A stretch of 64,000 nt of DNA from Paenarthrobacter sp. AR 02 (GTDB lineage: Bacteria > Actinomycetota > Actinomycetes > Actinomycetales > Micrococcaceae), in NCBI RefSeq assembly GCF_021538675.1, contig NZ_JAJUKH010000002.1:558001-622000 (forward strand). The letters run 5' to 3'. The position numbers were made by a program, and so were the translations under genes. Below the pieces are notes generated by a model that was given only the letters and a program-made list of their open reading frames with translations, made no database searches and had not been told where the DNA came from. This document shows positions 15,401-25,113 of this stretch, piece by piece (the stretch's first letter is position 1; every line of letters begins with the position of its first letter).

Positions 15401-18400
15401 ACGGTGACGGTGGGCGTCGCACCACGCGGGGAAAATAACCAGAAACCGGCACCCGTGGATGACGAGGTCAAGGTCCGTCCTGGCCGGCAGATCGCCGTCG
15501 ACGCGACCGCGAACGACACTGACCCCGACGGCGACATCATCCGTATCCTGACGGACAGTATTGAAGCTGACCAGGGCGTGGATGCCCAAGTCAGCAAGAC
15601 CAGTGGCCGTGTCCTGGTGACAGCCCCGGCCGTCGAGGGCACCATCAACGTGCGCTACTCGGTGGCTGATGATCGAGATGCCGTGGGTAACGCCACCATC
15701 CGTGTGATCGTGAAGAACGACATCCCGCTGCAGGCACCGATCGCCCGCGACGACCGTGTGACGTCAGCCCAGACCTTGGGCAAGACTGCCGTTGACGTTC
15801 CCGTCCTGAAGAACGACGAGGACCCTGACGGTGTGGGGGAGAACCTGAAGATCAGCACCGGGCTGGAGACCGCCCGGCCGGGTCCCGACGGCAACGTGGT
15901 GGTGGACCTCACCGAGCAGCCGCAGCTGGTTCCCTACACGGTGGAAGATGTGGACGGCCAGAAGTCCACCGCCATTATCTGGGTTCCGGGCATCGGCCAG
16001 CAGGTTCCAACTTTGGCCAAGGACGATGTTGTGGAACTCGTTTCGGGCCAGTCCGTCACAGTGGACCTCGCTGAATGGGTGAAGGTCCGTGATGGACGAT
16101 CACCCCAACTGACCCAGTTGGACCGCATCAAATTGATTGGATCCGACGGCAGTAACCCGGTGGCCAACAACGGAACGGCCATCAAATACACGGCCGGCGC
16201 GGAATATGTTGGCCCGGGCTCCATCAGCTTTGAAGTCACGGACGGCTCCGGCCCCGATGACCCCAACGGATTGAAGTCGACGCTGAGCATCCGGACCAAG
16301 GTGCTGCCGGATCCCAACAAGAACAACCCGCCGGTGCTTCTGGGAAGTGACCTGGAGGTGCCCAAGGGCGACTCCGCCAGCCTGGACCTGGGCAAGCTCA
16401 CGTCCGATCCCGATTCCGATGACGTCCAGAACATGAACTACGAACTTGTGGGCGCAGCTCCTGGTGGATTCAGGGTCAACGTGGACGGCAAATCACTGAA
16501 GGTTTCAGCCGACGATTCGGTGCAGATCGGGCAGGCCGGAGCCGTCCAGGTGAAGGCCAAAGACCCACGTGGGCTCGAAGCGTTGGCCACTTACAAGCTC
16601 ACGCTGACCGCTTCCAACCGGCCCAAGCCGGTAGCCAACGATGACGCTGAACCGGATGCCCAATCAGGGAAGCCGGTGACGGTGAACGTACTGGCGAACG
16701 ACTCCAACCCGTTCCCGGATACGGCCCTGAAGATCGTCTCGGCTGTCACCGAGACCGGCCAAGGGTCCGCCGACATCGGCGGCGACAGCGTTACCGTCAC
16801 ACCGGCTTCCGGATTTACGGGCACCATGGTGGTTGCTTATACGGTCTCGGATAAGACGGGGGAGCTCTCCCGCTACGCGACAGCCCGCATCCGCCTGACC
16901 GTTAAGGACAAACCAGCAGCGCCGACCACACCGCTGGCCCAGAGCGTGGGAGACCAGACGGCCCTGCTCACCTGGAATGCCCCTGCAGATCGTGGTTCCC
17001 CCATCACCAAGTACACCGTGTACGGCGAGGGCGGATTCAAGCAGGACTGCCCTGCCAACACCTGCACCCTGACCGGGCTGACCAACAACGTGAAGTACCA
17101 CTTCGCGGTGACGGCCACCAATGCCATCAATGAGTCCGAGCGTTCACCGGCTTCCGCCGAGGTGCGTCCGGACGTGAAGCCTGATACTCCGGTGGCACCG
17201 ACGCTGAAGTTCGGCGACAAGCAGCTTTCGGTCGCATGGGTTCCTCCGGCCAGTAAGGGCTCTCCGATCAAGTCCTACGATCTGGAGATCTCGCCTGCCC
17301 CGGCAGGACAGAACGCCCAGATCCAGAACCTCACCGGCTCCAGCCATGTTTGGTCGGGGCTGACCAATGGTGTGGCGTACAAGGTGCGCGTGCTCGCCAG
17401 GAATGACGCGAAGGAGCCGTCGGAGTGGAGCCCGTACTCTGCTGCCGAGACCCCTGCCGGCGTTCCTGCGACGCCTGGCGCCCCAAGCGTTTCCGGGGCC
17501 GGGTCCGTCAACCAGAACAGCCAGCTGCAGGTCAGCTGGAAGGCGCCCAACAACAACGGTGACGCCATCTCCGCCTACACGCTGACCACCTACCGCGGCG
17601 GCGCCGTCGTCGGTACCCAGTCGGTGGCCGCGACGTCGCAGAACGTCACCGTGGCCAACAACGAAGCCGACTACACCTTCACTGTTTCGGCAACGAACAA
17701 GGCCGGGGTCAGTGGTGTAAGCCAACAGTCCGCCGGGATCCGGGCCGCAGGCAAGCCCGGTCAGGTCAGCAGTGGTTCGGTCACGGCAACAGGAGCCAGC
17801 GGCCAGTTGCGGGTCACGTTCACCCCGCTCAGCGGAACAGAGCGTAACGGTTCCCAAGACAACGAAATCACCTACCGCTGGCAGACAGCCAACGGCTCCG
17901 GTCCCATCGGGCGCGGTGGCGGTGACATCGGGGGCCAACCCAACGGCACCAATGTTGCGGTCAACATCATCGCGACGTCGGTCAAGAACGGTATGGCCGG
18001 CGACGGCAAGAATATCGGCTCGGGTAACCCGTACGGTCCTCCCAACGCACCGAACGTCAGCGGCGGCAAGTCCGCCAAGGGCGACGGCCAGGTCCACTGG
18101 ACGTGGAACAACCCGAACATGAACGGCCGCCCACTGGACCACTATGAGGTCAGCCTCGACAACGGCGGCTGGACTGGAGTGGGCAAGGCAAACAGCTATG
18201 ACGCGCCCGGTGGCGGTTGGGACAAGACCCGGCAGCTGAAGGTCCGGGCTGTGACGGTTGTTGCCGGTCCCGGGAGCGGCAACGTGAACGCCACCAGTGG
18301 CGCCGACCCGACGCCTCCGCCGCCTCCGCCGGCACCGTCGGAGATCCTGGCGCACAACAGCACCTGCCCCGGTAAGCCAGGCCAACCGGACACCTACAAC

Positions 18401-18586
18401 CCGAGCGGTCCCTCGTGCGGGGTCGGCTGGGTTCAGCGGTCCTGGGGTTGGATCGAAGTCACCTGCAGGCAGAACATCTACAACAACGGCACTCCTTGGT
18501 ACAAGCTCAAGGGCTCACCGAAGGACGGCTGGTTCGTCAAGTCGACCACGGTGGACGTCCGCAACGGCGTACCCCCACCCTGCTGA
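12497..18586 (+). CDS. Giant membrane-anchored surface protein with Ig/cadherin-like and fibronectin type III repeats
   Basis: A 2,029-residue protein. A basic N-terminus ('[10 protein letters not shown]') precedes one membrane helix (residues 18-38), giving a type II topology with everything after it outside. Residues ~40-400 contain repeated strand motifs like a beta-propeller. Residues ~405-1470 hold about eleven Ig/cadherin-like modules, most marked by Asp-rich '[10 protein letters not shown]'-type loops that likely bind Ca2+. Residues ~1470-1930 hold about five FN3 domains. A Pro run leads to a ~83-residue C-terminal domain with four Cys, one of them the last residue. There is no LPXTG. 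Homologues head the PFNA cluster of Bifidobacterium. Adhesion or envelope sensing is inferred. The GTG at 12497 is chosen by topology and a weak leaderless promoter. It is the first gene of the cluster. Confidence 0.88.
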   Translation: MTSFLGRLWPKKRRNKKLISGIAGTAAGAVLVAGAVLYPGFKTTEVDLNDGGVWVVSKTKNAVGRLNYPSRVLDGAVTPATTTFDVLQHDGNVFVDDESGSTINQVSAANLKLGGDKQLPSSSQVSYGSTVLSVTDPARGKVWALSPSTVNGFDEEGTEPVLTGNQGLVSAVGADNRIYTADPGKGEITVTTVDADGVRTNSEVTSVDGLKGAGDLQIAVVGDKPVLLDANSGNLFLPGGRKLQLQDAREAKLQQSSEGSSYVAIATRKALLKQPLDGGTAATVNADGEGVPAAPVQVSKCVHAAWAGANKYVRDCDNDADDKKNNVPKASASPSYVFRVNRDLVVLNDVNSGSVWLVNQNMQLVNNWDDVVPPKNQSDDQDQESADNNTINVLPDRTKPNRPPETKPDEFGVRPGRTSILSVLDNDSDPDGDVLTAAVGANGPKAGALENIYGGSAFQIKVPAEAKPGTEVFDYNASDGRGLSAGGQVTLHVVGPDENKPPFFKRGEPTTMLVEQGKSVSQNILTDWMDPDGDDLVLLDAKSDNDQDQVKVRRDGLLTYQDSGAAPGKKNVTITVWDGRATTTGRVVVNVQPPGALAPVVNADHVTAVVGQDLVIAPLKNDVDPNGGALRVAHVEAAGQAELGPVTDGGTFTFRSNTPGPVYLTYIASNGPQSSQGLIRVDVESGKNAGAPVAVHDVALLPVGGSVLVDPLANDSDPSGGVLVLQSVTVPDGSSASVSVIDHSVLRVTDVLGAKEPFVFSYTMSNGRASATGTVGVVPVPAPAVVEAPQPKPDEVNVRVNDVVTIPVLDNDTHPQGEELSVDPVLAQGIPEEDGKAFISEKTLRFIAGPTPKTVRAIYNAVDPQGQKSAAAVTIHILPLEGTQNSRPQPKNLTARVVAGGSVRIPVPLDGIDPDGDSGQLTGIDSTPTMGTATAGSSFIDFVAAGDGAGTDTFRYKVIDRQGAVNTGTVTVGVAPRGENNQKPAPVDDEVKVRPGRQIAVDATANDTDPDGDIIRILTDSIEADQGVDAQVSKTSGRVLVTAPAVEGTINVRYSVADDRDAVGNATIRVIVKNDIPLQAPIARDDRVTSAQTLGKTAVDVPVLKNDEDPDGVGENLKISTGLETARPGPDGNVVVDLTEQPQLVPYTVEDVDGQKSTAIIWVPGIGQQVPTLAKDDVVELVSGQSVTVDLAEWVKVRDGRSPQLTQLDRIKLIGSDGSNPVANNGTAIKYTAGAEYVGPGSISFEVTDGSGPDDPNGLKSTLSIRTKVLPDPNKNNPPVLLGSDLEVPKGDSASLDLGKLTSDPDSDDVQNMNYELVGAAPGGFRVNVDGKSLKVSADDSVQIGQAGAVQVKAKDPRGLEALATYKLTLTASNRPKPVANDDAEPDAQSGKPVTVNVLANDSNPFPDTALKIVSAVTETGQGSADIGGDSVTVTPASGFTGTMVVAYTVSDKTGELSRYATARIRLTVKDKPAAPTTPLAQSVGDQTALLTWNAPADRGSPITKYTVYGEGGFKQDCPANTCTLTGLTNNVKYHFAVTATNAINESERSPASAEVRPDVKPDTPVAPTLKFGDKQLSVAWVPPASKGSPIKSYDLEISPAPAGQNAQIQNLTGSSHVWSGLTNGVAYKVRVLARNDAKEPSEWSPYSAAETPAGVPATPGAPSVSGAGSVNQNSQLQVSWKAPNNNGDAISAYTLTTYRGGAVVGTQSVAATSQNVTVANNEADYTFTVSATNKAGVSGVSQQSAGIRAAGKPGQVSSGSVTATGASGQLRVTFTPLSGTERNGSQDNEITYRWQTANGSGPIGRGGGDIGGQPNGTNVAVNIIATSVKNGMAGDGKNIGSGNPYGPPNAPNVSGGKSAKGDGQVHWTWNNPNMNGRPLDHYEVSLDNGGWTGVGKANSYDAPGGGWDKTRQLKVRAVTVVAGPGSGNVNATSGADPTPPPPPPAPSEILAHNSTCPGKPGQPDTYNPSGPSCGVGWVQRSWGWIEVTCRQNIYNNGTPWYKLKGSPKDGWFVKSTTVDVRNGVPPPC

Positions 18587-18641
18587 CGAACCGTCAGCCC
18601 TGATCAACAACATCACCCTTCACAACGAACAGGACCAACCG

Positions 18642-19613
18642 ATGACCATGACAAACGAGCAAGCCGCGTGGTTTGCAGAAACGTTCGAGAAGCTCGTTGC
18701 CAATGTGGGCCAGGCAGTACTGGGCAAGGAACACGTCATCCGGCTGACCTTCACAGCGATGCTGGCCGAAGGGCACGTCCTGTTCGAGGACGCACCCGGG
18801 ACGGGAAAAACGTCGCTGGCCCGTGCGCTGGCTGCAACGGTGCAGGGTTCACACAATCGCATCCAGTTCACCCCCGACCTTCTGCCGTCGGACGTCACGG
18901 GTGTGACCATCTATGACCAGAAGACCCAGAAGTTCGAGTTCCACAAGGGTCCGGTCTTCAGCAACATCGTCCTTGCCGACGAAATCAACCGCGCCTCCCC
19001 GAAGACGCAGTCCGCGTTGCTTGAGGTCATGGAAGAGTCGCGCGTGACGGTTGATGGCACCACCTACGACGCCGGTCGTCCGTTCATGGTGCTGGCGACC
19101 CAGAACCCGATCGAGCAGGCGGGCACGTACCGGCTGCCGGAAGCCCAGCTTGACCGCTTCCTGATCAAGACCTCCATAGGTTACCCGGACCACGCATCCA
19201 CGGTCCGGTTGCTGGGCGGGGCCAACCTCAAGGACCGGTCGAAGGACCTGACGGCCATCATCACTACCCAGGCCGTGGCTGACATGGCAGACCTGGGCGC
19301 GACCACCCACGTGGATACGGCTGTGCTGGAGTACATTTCCCGCCTGTGCGAGGAGACCCGCAACGCCCCCGAGACCCGCCTCGGTGTGTCCGTCCGTGGC
19401 GCCTTGGCCATGGTGCGGGCTGCGAAAGTGTGGGCCGCCGGGCAGGGCCGGAACTTCGTGCTGCCGGACGACGTCAAGGAACTGGCACCTGTGGTGTGGA
19501 CGCACCGATTGGTGATGGATCCGGAAGCCGAGTTCTCCGGTGCCACACCGGAAGTCGTGCTCAACCGCGTCCTCGCCGACGTCGCTGCCCCACAGCAGCG
19601 CGCCACGGCCTAG
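18642..19613 (+). CDS. MoxR-family AAA+ ATPase
   Basis: A 323-residue AAA_3/MoxR ATPase, a chaperone-like enzyme that usually remodels or activates the DUF58/VWA proteins encoded beside it. It has Walker A 'DAPGTGKTS' (about residue 50), Walker B 'VLADEINRASPKTQSALLE', sensor 1 'VLATQNPIEQAGTYRLPEAQ' and an arginine-finger-containing C-terminal lid. The ATG at 18642 has AGGA eight bases upstream; 55 nt separate it from the giant surface gene. A MoxR-DUF58-transglutaminase trio in this order is a conserved bacterial module. What it acts on here is unknown; the envelope proteins of the same operon are the obvious candidates. Confidence 0.93.
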   Translation: MTMTNEQAAWFAETFEKLVANVGQAVLGKEHVIRLTFTAMLAEGHVLFEDAPGTGKTSLARALAATVQGSHNRIQFTPDLLPSDVTGVTIYDQKTQKFEFHKGPVFSNIVLADEINRASPKTQSALLEVMEESRVTVDGTTYDAGRPFMVLATQNPIEQAGTYRLPEAQLDRFLIKTSIGYPDHASTVRLLGGANLKDRSKDLTAIITTQAVADMADLGATTHVDTAVLEYISRLCEETRNAPETRLGVSVRGALAMVRAAKVWAAGQGRNFVLPDDVKELAPVVWTHRLVMDPEAEFSGATPEVVLNRVLADVAAPQQRATA

Positions 19614-19668
19614 CGGCCACTCCTGACCCACCACGCACCTGCACTCCGGCACGAACAAAGGTCCCCAC

Positions 19669-21072
19669 ATGTCCTCCAGCACACCCCTGAACAGGGCTGC
19701 TGATTCGCTCAAGCGCGCTGCCTCGTCGCTTGGCGGCGCCGTCCGCGGCCTCCGCGGTTCGGCCGATCCCTCGGGCAACCGCCCCGACCGGGGTAGCCGA
19801 ACCGGCAAGGCAAGCAAGCTCCACCCGGCGTCGCTTTGGGTTGAAGCGGCTGGAACGGCCGGCGAGGTCCTGCTCCCGGCCTGGCGTGCAGTCCGGAAAG
19901 CCTGGTTGACGTATGCCTGGCCCGTTCTTGCCGTGGTCAGCCTCCTGGGCTGGGTTGTCCTGGCCGCTGCCATCGGACTGTGGTGGGCCGGTCAGGCCTG
20001 GGGTTGGCAGGAAGCGAAGTCGGCCGCGTTGGTTGCCTTCCTCCTGTTCGTCCTGGCCATTGCCTTCATTGTTGGCCGGTCCGCGTACGGTGTGGTCCTG
20101 GACCTTGCCCGCACCCGCGTAGCTGTTGGAGACGACGCGGTGGGCAGCATCGCCGTATCCAACGTTTCCACCCGGCCCCTCCTGCCCGCGGCGCTGGAAT
20201 TGCCCGTGGGCGCCAACACCGCAATCTTCCACTTGCCGCGCATGAAACCCGCCCAGGTCCATGAGGACCTCTTCACCATCCCCACAGCCCGCCGGGCAGT
20301 GATCGTGGTGGGGCCCGTCCGTTCGGTTCGGGCCGACCCCCTCCACCTCCTGCGTCGCAGGGTGCTGTGGACCGAGCCCGTGGATTTGTTCGTGCACCCG
20401 CGGACAGTGTCGCTGGGCAGTTCTGCTGCCGGGTTCATTCGCGACCTTGAGGGCATGCCCACGACGGAGCTCTCCAGCGCAGACGTCTCCTTCCACGCCC
20501 TGCGGGACTACGTCCCCGGGGACGATAGACGGCACATCCACTGGAAGACCACCGCCCGCACCAACAAGCTCATGGTCCGCCAGTTTGAAGAGACGCGCCG
20601 TGCGCACCTCGCCATTGCGTTGTCGATCAACACCGACGAATACGACTCCGAGGCGGAGTTCGAAATGGCAATTTCGGTTGCGGCGTCCATCGGCCGCCAA
20701 GCCATCCGCGAGCAGCGTGACCTGGACGTCCTGACCCAAAAAGGGCCGCTTCGCTGTGAAACCGGCCGTAACCTGTTGGACGACACCACCCGGATTGTCG
20801 GGGCACCCATGCGAAAGACCGCCGTTGACCTCGCCCGGAATCTTGCCGACGCTGTCCCGAATGCCTCCGTGGTGTTCTTCGTCGTCGGCAGCCACGTCAC
20901 AGCGACCCAGCTCCGTACTTCGGCAGCCTCCGTTCCGCCGGGCGTGCGAAGCCTGGCCGTGCGGGTTCAACCCGGGGCCGCTGCGTCCAGGGCCAACATC
21001 GCGGACCTGACCGTCCTCACCGTTGGCGACCTGGACGATCTCGCCATTGTTCTTCGAAAGGCGGCAGCATGA
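19669..21072 (+). CDS. DUF58 domain membrane protein
   Basis: A 467-residue protein. A disordered basic N-terminus (~1-75) is followed by two or three membrane helices (~80-145). Then comes a DUF58/VWA-like cytoplasmic domain with the signature 'LRDYVPGDDRRHIHWKTTAR' near residue 280. DUF58 proteins are standard partners of MoxR ATPases, and their biochemical role is unclear. It ends in an ATGA overlap with the transglutaminase-like gene, so translation is coupled. Start ATG 19669; a distinct Shine-Dalgarno is not obvious. Confidence 0.9.
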   Translation: MSSSTPLNRAADSLKRAASSLGGAVRGLRGSADPSGNRPDRGSRTGKASKLHPASLWVEAAGTAGEVLLPAWRAVRKAWLTYAWPVLAVVSLLGWVVLAAAIGLWWAGQAWGWQEAKSAALVAFLLFVLAIAFIVGRSAYGVVLDLARTRVAVGDDAVGSIAVSNVSTRPLLPAALELPVGANTAIFHLPRMKPAQVHEDLFTIPTARRAVIVVGPVRSVRADPLHLLRRRVLWTEPVDLFVHPRTVSLGSSAAGFIRDLEGMPTTELSSADVSFHALRDYVPGDDRRHIHWKTTARTNKLMVRQFEETRRAHLAIALSINTDEYDSEAEFEMAISVAASIGRQAIREQRDLDVLTQKGPLRCETGRNLLDDTTRIVGAPMRKTAVDLARNLADAVPNASVVFFVVGSHVTATQLRTSAASVPPGVRSLAVRVQPGAAASRANIADLTVLTVGDLDDLAIVLRKAAA

Positions 21073-23555
21073 GCTCCGCGCCCAACGTTCGCGTCCGGCC
21101 CCGTGCGGCCAGGTCTGCGGGACGGACCACGAATACCGGCGGGGGATCGCCATTCGGTGCAGGCCGCCCCCTGTGGCATTTCGCCGTCGACTTCGCCTCT
21201 TTGACAGTGTTGCTGCTGCTCGGCGTTCTTGGCTTTAGCCTCAGCTTCGGGGGAGACCCCCGTTATTTCATCGCAGGCCTGGGAGGTGTGCTCCTGGGAC
21301 TGGGTATTGCGGTGCTGAACGCGCACTTGCGCCTGGGGATGCTCATCACCACCGCCTTGGCCCTGGGTGCCTACCTGCTGCTTGGCCCGGCGCTGGCGGT
21401 CCCGGACTCTGCCGCGTTCGGCGTCCTGCCAAGCCTCGAGTCGCTGAGGACCTTGCTCCTGGGCGTTGTCTTCGCCTGGAAGGACATGTTGACCGTCGGG
21501 GTCCCCGTGGGGACCGCGAACGGTACGCTGATCGTGCCGTTCCTGAGCTCGCTGCTCACGGCCCTGGCCGCCGGACTCCTGACGTGGCGGCTGAAAAGCC
21601 CGTACTGGCCGCTGCTTCCAGTGCTGGTCCTGTTCGTTACCGGTATCGCTTTCAGTACCAACGCCGGGTTCCTCAACGTGGAGCGCGGCGTCTCGCTGAC
21701 CATTGTGTCAATCGTTTGGGCGACGTTCCGCCGCGACGTCCTGCGCCTGAGCAGCACCAGGACCGTTTCGGCCAACAGGCCCAATTCCGACGCCGGTGCG
21801 GCCCGCCGCGGCCAGCTCCGCCGTCTGGGGACTGCTGCAGCCGTGATCGCCGTTGCGGTAGGGGTCACCGCGCTCGCATCACCCCTGGTGACCGCCAGCG
21901 ATGACCGGAAGGTCCTCCGCAACACGATCGTTCCGCCCTTCGATCCCAGGCAATATGTGACGCCGCTGGCGAGCTTCCGGAATTTCGTCAAGGACGAGAA
22001 GGACCGCACCCTCTTTACGGTGAAGGGCCTGCCCAAGGATGCCCGGGTCCGTCTCGCGGCGCTGGACGCCTTCAACGGCACGAACTACACGATGGATCCG
22101 AACAGCTCTGGAAACTTCAGCAAAGTGGGTGATGCCAAGTCGTTGAACACACTGGCTGACGCCGGCAGCCCGGTCAAGGCCACCAATTACACCCTGGACA
22201 TCAGCATTGAGGACTATCAGGGATACTTCGTCCCGGGCGGCCGCCACACCACCGGCATGAGTTTTGCTGATGCTTCAGGCGCCGCCTCCGGCCTCTACTT
22301 CAACTCCGGAACAGATACCGCCGTGACCACTAATGGCATGGCCAAGGGCGACAGCTATACGGTCCAGGTCTCCGATCTGGGCACCTTGGAGCACGGCCAG
22401 TTGACGCAGTACGACTTTGCGAAGATGACCTTGCCTGATGCCCAGGACGTTCCGCCGATCGTGGCGTCGCAGGCCAACGAAATTTCTGCCGACGCACCGA
22501 CGGCCATTGATCGTGTCCGCCAGATTGAGGCCCATTTCCAAAAGAGCGGGGCTTTCAGCAACGGGTTGGTAGCCGACGGCCAGCTTCCCAGCCTTCCCGG
22601 CCACAGTGCTGCGCGGATCAGGAACATGCTTTCGGCCAAGCAGATGCTGGGCGACGACGAGCAGTATGCCGTTTCCATGTCACTGATGCTCCGCCATTTG
22701 GGGATTCCGTCCCGCGTCGTCATGGGTTTCTATCCGGATCCCAAGAGTCCCGAAAACGGTGCAGGCGATATCAAGATCACGGGCAAGGACGTGCACGCCT
22801 GGGTGGAGGTGGCCTTCGACCGGGTGGGTTGGGTGTCCTTCGATCCCACGCCGCCCAAGGACAACGTGCCGATCCCGCCGGACCCACAGAACAAGTCCAA
22901 GCCCAAGCCGCAGGTACTGCAGCCGCCACCCCCGCCCCAGGAACCTGCGGATCTGCCGCCGGACTCCACTCCGGACGCGTTGGACGCGGACGAGAAGAAG
23001 AACAACCCGTGGCTCTTCTGGGGTCCGTTGCTCGCTGCCATCGGGGTTGCGCTGATTCCACTGGGGATCCTGGCCATTCCGTTGTTGCTGATCCTCCTGC
23101 TGAAATCACGACGCCGAAAGGCACGCTTCCGTGATGGCCATCCGGCCCAGCGTGTGAGCGGTGGCTGGAACGAAGTACTGAGCCTCGCAACTGACCTGGG
23201 TGCTTCCATCGATACCAAGTCCACCCGCCGCGAGTCCGCCACGGTCATCGCGGATGCGTTCCCGTCCACAGGGAGCACCACCACCATGCTCGCCCACCGG
23301 GCCGATGCGGCCGTTTTCGGGGCCGGACAGCCCAGCGAGGACGAGGTGAAGGAGTACTGGAAGATCGTGGATTCGTCCCTGACCGATATCACGGGGAGCG
23401 TTGGCTTCTGGAAACGGCAGCAGGCGAGGTTCTCACCGCGGTCGCTGTTGTCGGACGGCAGGGCAGCGCTCCGCCGTCGCGAGCAGTCATCAACCACTGC
23501 CGGCCGCCGGCGGTTTCGTTTGAAGCGCATGAAGGACTCCACCGATGAACAGTAG
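21069..23555 (+). CDS. Transglutaminase-like (TgpA/DUF3488-type) membrane protein with Asp replacing the catalytic Cys
   Basis: An 828-residue protein: about six N-terminal membrane helices (residues 30-270), an extracytoplasmic region, a transglutaminase-like core (~residues 500-600), a Pro-rich stretch, one more membrane helix (~640-680) and a cytoplasmic tail. In the core, where TgpA-type enzymes carry Gly-x-Cys, this protein reads G528-D-D530-E-Q-Y ('LGDDEQYAVSM'). Thus Asp530 takes the Cys position while His576 ('DVHAWVEV') and Asp592 ('WVSFDPTP') remain. It probably cannot crosslink or cleave by a thiol mechanism. Third member of the MoxR-DUF58-TGase module; ATGA overlap upstream, 11-nt overlap downstream. 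Confidence 0.88.
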   Translation: MSSAPNVRVRPRAARSAGRTTNTGGGSPFGAGRPLWHFAVDFASLTVLLLLGVLGFSLSFGGDPRYFIAGLGGVLLGLGIAVLNAHLRLGMLITTALALGAYLLLGPALAVPDSAAFGVLPSLESLRTLLLGVVFAWKDMLTVGVPVGTANGTLIVPFLSSLLTALAAGLLTWRLKSPYWPLLPVLVLFVTGIAFSTNAGFLNVERGVSLTIVSIVWATFRRDVLRLSSTRTVSANRPNSDAGAARRGQLRRLGTAAAVIAVAVGVTALASPLVTASDDRKVLRNTIVPPFDPRQYVTPLASFRNFVKDEKDRTLFTVKGLPKDARVRLAALDAFNGTNYTMDPNSSGNFSKVGDAKSLNTLADAGSPVKATNYTLDISIEDYQGYFVPGGRHTTGMSFADASGAASGLYFNSGTDTAVTTNGMAKGDSYTVQVSDLGTLEHGQLTQYDFAKMTLPDAQDVPPIVASQANEISADAPTAIDRVRQIEAHFQKSGAFSNGLVADGQLPSLPGHSAARIRNMLSAKQMLGDDEQYAVSMSLMLRHLGIPSRVVMGFYPDPKSPENGAGDIKITGKDVHAWVEVAFDRVGWVSFDPTPPKDNVPIPPDPQNKSKPKPQVLQPPPPPQEPADLPPDSTPDALDADEKKNNPWLFWGPLLAAIGVALIPLGILAIPLLLILLLKSRRRKARFRDGHPAQRVSGGWNEVLSLATDLGASIDTKSTRRESATVIADAFPSTGSTTTMLAHRADAAVFGAGQPSEDEVKEYWKIVDSSLTDITGSVGFWKRQQARFSPRSLLSDGRAALRRREQSSTTAGRRRFRLKRMKDSTDEQ

Positions 23556-25113
23556 CCAGCCAGAACTGTGTCCGGCCTGCCGTCACCCGGTCCGTCCGGG
23601 GGCCACATTCTGTACGCAGTGCGGATCTCCCCTGAGCAATCGCGGAGCACGCAAAGAGGGCAACATCAACCACGCCCAAATGGCTGCTCTGGAGTCTGCC
23701 GCCCGGCAAGGCCACACCGATCCCGGTAGTATCTCGGTAGTGTCATCGCCGGTGCACCATGCGCAGGCGGGAACAACAACGACGCCGGACGCAGGACCGG
23801 GACCAGGGGGAGGGGCAACAATGACCAGCAAGCTGGAATTGGTGCCTGCATCCACCGGGAAGCGGCTCGGTGCGGCGGTTTTGGACTGGCTTGGTCCCAT
23901 CGCCGTCCTGGCCACCACTTTCGCCATCGGGATTGCCGGCATCACGCAAACCCGGAAAAACGGCTTCATTGTCTATGACACCGGGCTGTTGGTCCTCCTG
24001 GGCAGCATAGGCCTGGGAGTGACAGTGGTTTATTGCTTCGTGCTCCTTGGGCTGGAAGCCAGGACCGGCAACACCCTTGGGAACAAGCTGATGGGTATCC
24101 GGAGCACCGACTCCGATGGCTACGCACCCGGGGCAGGAGCGGTCTTTGTCCGGGGCATCGTGACCGGCAGCGTCTTGCTCCTCGGCGCGCTGGCCTCTGT
24201 CATCCTCTCCGCCCTTGGCCTGATTGGTCCGGCCCTGTGGACTGGATTGCCGCTGTTGGTGCTGGGTGCGGTGTGGGCCATCCTGGTTGTCGTCTCCAAC
24301 GCATGGGACAAGGACGGCAAGCTGCGCGGCTGGCACGACAAGGCCGCGAAGACATTGGTCTTCGATGTTGGTGCAGGGCGAAATCCCGTGACCACCGGCG
24401 GCATCCAAGGTCCTTACAGTTTCGCGCCGATGAACCTCCCGCCGGTGCAGCCTGTGACCTCGCCGGTCCCGGGCGGCAGGCCCACCGAACGTGCGCAGGT
24501 TGCCCCGACGCAGGTTTCACCGTCGCAATCCGCTCCCGGCCCAAGCCCGGCACCGTCTGTGCAGCCATCGCACGACCCCAATCAATGGCGGCCACCCACA
24601 GCCCCGCGCCCCGTAACCGCAGCGGGACTGCAACCGACCGTGAACCCGGAAGCCACCGCCGTCGTCCCCCAAGAGGACCATGCCGCACAACGGCCCGAAC
24701 CTGACAAACAGCAGGCTTTTGCCGCCCACCCTGATGACGACGTCGAACGGACCCAGATGCGGCCGGGGGCCCGCCGGGCCCAGGCGGTACTGAGGATCAC
24801 GGTCGACGACGGCCAGGACGTCCAGCTTGGCGGCTCGGTCCTGCTTGGGCGGAACCCTGCACCCCAGCCAGGGGAAACCGTGGAGCAATTGCTGCCGGTG
24901 TCGGACCCCGGCAGGTCCATCTCCAAAACCCATCTGCACCTCCGGGTTGATGGCGACGGCGTGTGGGTCACCGACCGGAATTCCACCAACGGGAGTGCAG
25001 TCACCACGCCTGACGGCATCCAGACCAGGCTCCACCCCGGCGACGCCATACTGGTCCGTCCCGGTTCGACAGTCCACTTTGGCGACCGTTCCTTCCACCT
25101 AGGACAAGCATGA
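23545..25113 (+). CDS. RDD-family membrane protein with zinc ribbon and C-terminal FHA domain
   Basis: 522 residues. A CxxC...CxxC zinc ribbon (residues ~8-30: 'CPACRHPV', 'CTQCGSPL') is followed by a flexible linker and an RDD membrane domain of about four helices (~105-250). A long Pro/Gln-rich linker leads to an FHA domain (~415-520) with 'VLLGRNPAP' and the phosphothreonine-binding 'RSISKTHLHL...RNSTNGS' residues. The FHA should read Thr phosphorylation made by the kinase of this cluster, and its linker 'VERTQMRPG' is a plausible phosphosite. The gene overlaps the preceding one by 11 nt and the phosphatase gene by 4 nt (ATGA). Confidence 0.9.
   Translation: MNSSQPELCPACRHPVRPGATFCTQCGSPLSNRGARKEGNINHAQMAALESAARQGHTDPGSISVVSSPVHHAQAGTTTTPDAGPGPGGGATMTSKLELVPASTGKRLGAAVLDWLGPIAVLATTFAIGIAGITQTRKNGFIVYDTGLLVLLGSIGLGVTVVYCFVLLGLEARTGNTLGNKLMGIRSTDSDGYAPGAGAVFVRGIVTGSVLLLGALASVILSALGLIGPALWTGLPLLVLGAVWAILVVVSNAWDKDGKLRGWHDKAAKTLVFDVGAGRNPVTTGGIQGPYSFAPMNLPPVQPVTSPVPGGRPTERAQVAPTQVSPSQSAPGPSPAPSVQPSHDPNQWRPPTAPRPVTAAGLQPTVNPEATAVVPQEDHAAQRPEPDKQQAFAAHPDDDVERTQMRPGARRAQAVLRITVDDGQDVQLGGSVLLGRNPAPQPGETVEQLLPVSDPGRSISKTHLHLRVDGDGVWVTDRNSTNGSAVTTPDGIQTRLHPGDAILVRPGSTVHFGDRSFHLGQA

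Noticed and set aside
17144..21153. Several long antisense frames across the giant surface gene, moxR and DUF58
   Set aside because: They mirror well-supported genes, and their products are His/Arg/Gly-rich without motifs.
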